In this document: one piece after another, positions 47,350 through 48,974 of the stretch
How the letters are laid out: each line of letters starts with the position of its first letter
Position numbering within the stretch: the first letter of the stretch is position 1
Origin: Pseudomonas akapageensis
Lineage (GTDB): Bacteria; Pseudomonadota; Gammaproteobacteria; Pseudomonadales; Pseudomonadaceae
NCBI RefSeq assembly: GCF_011355085.1
Contig: NZ_VXCP01000010.1
Span: 1 to 48,974 of the forward strand
DNA: 48,974 bases
Reading direction: 5' to 3'
Translations under genes and position numbers: made by a program
Notes under the pieces: model-generated
Told to the model about the DNA's origin: nothing
The model's database searches: none
The model's input: the letters and a program-made list of their open reading frames with translations, nothing else

Positions 47350-47763
47350 ATGCGCAAGACCCTTATCGCCCTGATGTTCGCTGCTGCCCTGCCGACCGTC
47401 GCCATGGCCATGCCTGAAGGTGGCCAGGACGGTGGCTATCATCACCGCGGCCACGGGATGTTCAGCCAGTTGGACCTGAGCCGGGAACAGCGCCAACAGA
47501 TCGGTAAACTGATGGGCGAGCAAATGCACAGCCGCCACGAAATCACCGAGCGCTACCTGGAAAAACTGCCAGCCGCGGACCAGAAAGCCCTGAAGGACGA
47601 GCTCAAGGCCAAGGAAGACAAGACTCAAGCCGACATTCGCGCCCTGCTCAAGCCCGACCAGCAAAAGCAGTTCGACGAAATGAAAAAGAAGGAAGCCGAG
47701 CGTCGCGCCGAATGGGCCGAGTTCAAGGCCTGGAAAGCTGAAAAGGCCAACAAGGCCCAGTAA
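47350..47763 (+). CDS. Spy/CpxP-like periplasmic protein
   Basis: A 137-aa protein with signal peptide (MRKTLIALMFAAALPTVAMA, cleavage near 20), a His/Gly-rich stretch (GGYHHRGHG), and two family LTxxQ-like motifs, LSREQRQQIGKL and LKPDQQKQFDEM, framing helical, highly charged sequence. Spy and CpxP are chaperones or Cpx repressors of the periplasm. It lies between the response regulator and the kinase, behind a CpxR-type box. Confidence 0.88.
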   Translation: MRKTLIALMFAAALPTVAMAMPEGGQDGGYHHRGHGMFSQLDLSREQRQQIGKLMGEQMHSRHEITERYLEKLPAADQKALKDELKAKEDKTQADIRALLKPDQQKQFDEMKKKEAERRAEWAEFKAWKAEKANKAQ

Positions 47764-47779
47764 AGTTCACAGCCAAACC

Positions 47780-47807
47780 GCCCGACTCGCCTGCCAGCAA
47801 GTCGGGC
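47780..47807 (+). terminator. Hairpin between the Spy-like gene and the kinase
   Basis: GCCCGACT and AGTCGGGC pair over 8 bp around a 12-base loop, followed by TTCGCTT. The T tract is weak, so it is likely a partial terminator that lowers kinase expression relative to the Spy-like protein, or only an mRNA-stabilising stem. Confidence 0.5.
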
Positions 47808-47829
47808 TTCGCTTATTCGAGGTGCCACC

Positions 47830-48974
47830 TTGCGTTCAATGTTCTGGCGGGTCCTTGCCAGCTTCTGGCTTGCCATCGCGCTCGTCGCCGGGCTCTCTCT
47901 GCTGCTCGGGCACATGTTGAACCAGGACGCCTGGATTCTCAGTCGCCATCCGGGCATCAACACCCTCGCCCAGACCTGGACCGAGCGCTACGAAAAAAAT
48001 GGCGCCGAGGATGCCCAGGATTACCTGGAACAGCGCAGGCGCAAGTATCACATCGATGTCCAGGTACTCAACGAGAACGGCGATGCCGTGGTGCCGGGAA
48101 CCTTCCCGCGCCGGGCCGCGGCCTTCGAGGCGCGCCAGCGTAACGACGACCGACAGCTGCCCTGGCGTCGCCTCACCGTCGAATACACCAGCCCCGAAAG
48201 CGGTGAAACCTATCTGCTGATCTACCGCATTCCTCATCCGGAACTCGACGCCTGGCATCGCGAAAGCCTGCTCTGGCCACTCAGCGCCCTGGGTATCGCA
48301 CTGGTGGTGCTGACCTTGTTCAGCCTGCTGGTGACGCTGTCGATCACCCGCCCCCTCAGTCGATTGCGCGGCGCCGTGCATGATCTGGGACAGACGACCT
48401 ACCAGCAGAACAGCCTGGCGCAACTGGCCAACCGCCGGGATGAGTTCGGGGTCCTGGCCAATGACTTCAACCGCATGGGTGCGCGGCTGCAAAGCCTGAT
48501 CGGCAGCCAGCGGCAATTGCTGCGCGATGTGTCCCATGAGCTGCGCTCCCCCCTGGCGCGCCTGCGCATCGCCCTGGCCCTGGCGGAGCGGGCCGAGCCC
48601 GAGCAACGGGAAAAACTCTGGCCGCGCCTGACCCGTGAGTGCGATCGCCTGGAAGCCTTGATCAGCGAAATTCTTGCCCTGGCGCGGCTCGATGCCGAGC
48701 ATGCCAGCGCCGAACCGATCGACCTGCCGTCGCTGCTGCTCAGCGTGCAGAAGGATGCCCAACTGAGCGCACCGGAGCAGGAGATTCGCCTCGATGAAGA
48801 GCCCGGGCTGAGCCTGCAAGGCTGGCCGACCATGCTTGAGCGGGCACTGGACAATCTGCTGCGCAATGCATTGCGCTTCAATCCGCAGGACCAGCCTATC
48901 GAGATCAAGGCCAGCAAGAACGGCGACAGGATCGTGCTGAGCGTGCGCGATCATGGTCCGGGGGTTGCCAGCGA
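47830..48974 (+). CDS. cpxA: Sensor histidine kinase, CpxA-like (3' end beyond window)
   Basis: A reading frame open to the window end, at least 381 residues. It starts at TTG 47830 with GAGG eight to nine bases upstream; an ATG at 47839 is the alternative. Order: helix 1 (about 8-28), a periplasmic part, helix 2 (about 150-175), HAMP (SITRPLSRLRGAVHDLGQ and on), HisKA with H236 in DVSHELRSPLARLRIAL, the N box LDNLLRNALRFNP, and the first glycine box DHGPGVAS at the cut. The whole matches CpxA-type kinases. Confidence 0.88.
   Translation, partial: MRSMFWRVLASFWLAIALVAGLSLLLGHMLNQDAWILSRHPGINTLAQTWTERYEKNGAEDAQDYLEQRRRKYHIDVQVLNENGDAVVPGTFPRRAAAFEARQRNDDRQLPWRRLTVEYTSPESGETYLLIYRIPHPELDAWHRESLLWPLSALGIALVVLTLFSLLVTLSITRPLSRLRGAVHDLGQTTYQQNSLAQLANRRDEFGVLANDFNRMGARLQSLIGSQRQLLRDVSHELRSPLARLRIALALAERAEPEQREKLWPRLTRECDRLEALISEILALARLDAEHASAEPIDLPSLLLSVQKDAQLSAPEQEIRLDEEPGLSLQGWPTMLERALDNLLRNALRFNPQDQPIEIKASKNGDRIVLSVRDHGPGVAS

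Overview
This 49-kb window is chromosomal DNA of a Pseudomonas, most probably of the P. fluorescens group. The evidence is gene content and order: amrZ and mgtE, then a tRNA-Arg/tRNA-Ser cluster with csrA(rsmA), lysC and alaS; the ast/aru arginine-catabolism operon next to argR and the aot arginine transporter; phhR-phhABC; and REP-type palindromes (GTGGGAGCGGGCTTGCCCGCGAT class) typical of fluorescent pseudomonads. No phage, IS element, rRNA operon or CRISPR array is visible.

Layout, left to right. 1-2.4 kb: tRNA-Arg(CCT), two small proteins, phnN in reverse, and the regulator amrZ. 2.4-9.1 kb (minus strand): the Mg transporter mgtE, two identical tRNA-Arg(ACG) genes, tRNA-Ser(GCT), csrA, lysC and alaS. 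9.3-11.2 kb (plus): an FMN riboswitch with a ribosome-site-sequestering hairpin in front of a second-type lumazine synthase, then a 257-aa protein that looks like a degenerate M91-type peptidase. 11.2-18.8 kb (minus): the complete arginine succinyltransferase operon, aruC-aruF-aruG-astD-astB-(small protein)-astE. 19.0-23.3 kb (minus): aotJ-aotQ-aotM-aotP and the AraC-type regulator argR. ArgR-box matches lie before aruC and aotJ. 24-25.9 kb: acs. 26.4-32 kb (plus): a small DUF2790-like secreted protein and a 1760-aa toxin-like protein ending in a probable nucleic-acid deaminase domain. 32-36.3 kb: phhR (minus) and phhABC (plus), phenylalanine to tyrosine and on. 36.5-40 kb: a 46-aa ORF, an MFS transporter, arfB and aroP. 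40.5-46 kb: rluB, scpB, scpA, yciO, an RNase AM/PHP protein, yciB and yciI. 46-49 kb: a coiled-coil membrane protein, and a Cpx-like response regulator, Spy-like periplasmic protein and sensor kinase (cut by the window end).

Functional themes. Most catabolic genes handle amino acids: arginine import and degradation under ArgR, and aromatic amino-acid import and hydroxylation under PhhR. A good PhhR-type box 5' of aroP ties that transporter to the phh genes. A-rich AANAANAA motifs just before acs, phhA and aroP suggest Hfq/Crc catabolite repression.

The most unusual object is the deaminase-tipped giant protein at 26.7-32.0 kb. It has no signal peptide, no recognisable delivery domain and no adjacent immunity gene, and sits between otherwise ordinary metabolic genes. 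Other points of interest are the M91-like pseudoenzyme, the apparent absence of aotO from the aot operon, and nested palindromic repeats, one of which supplies the stop codon of aroP.
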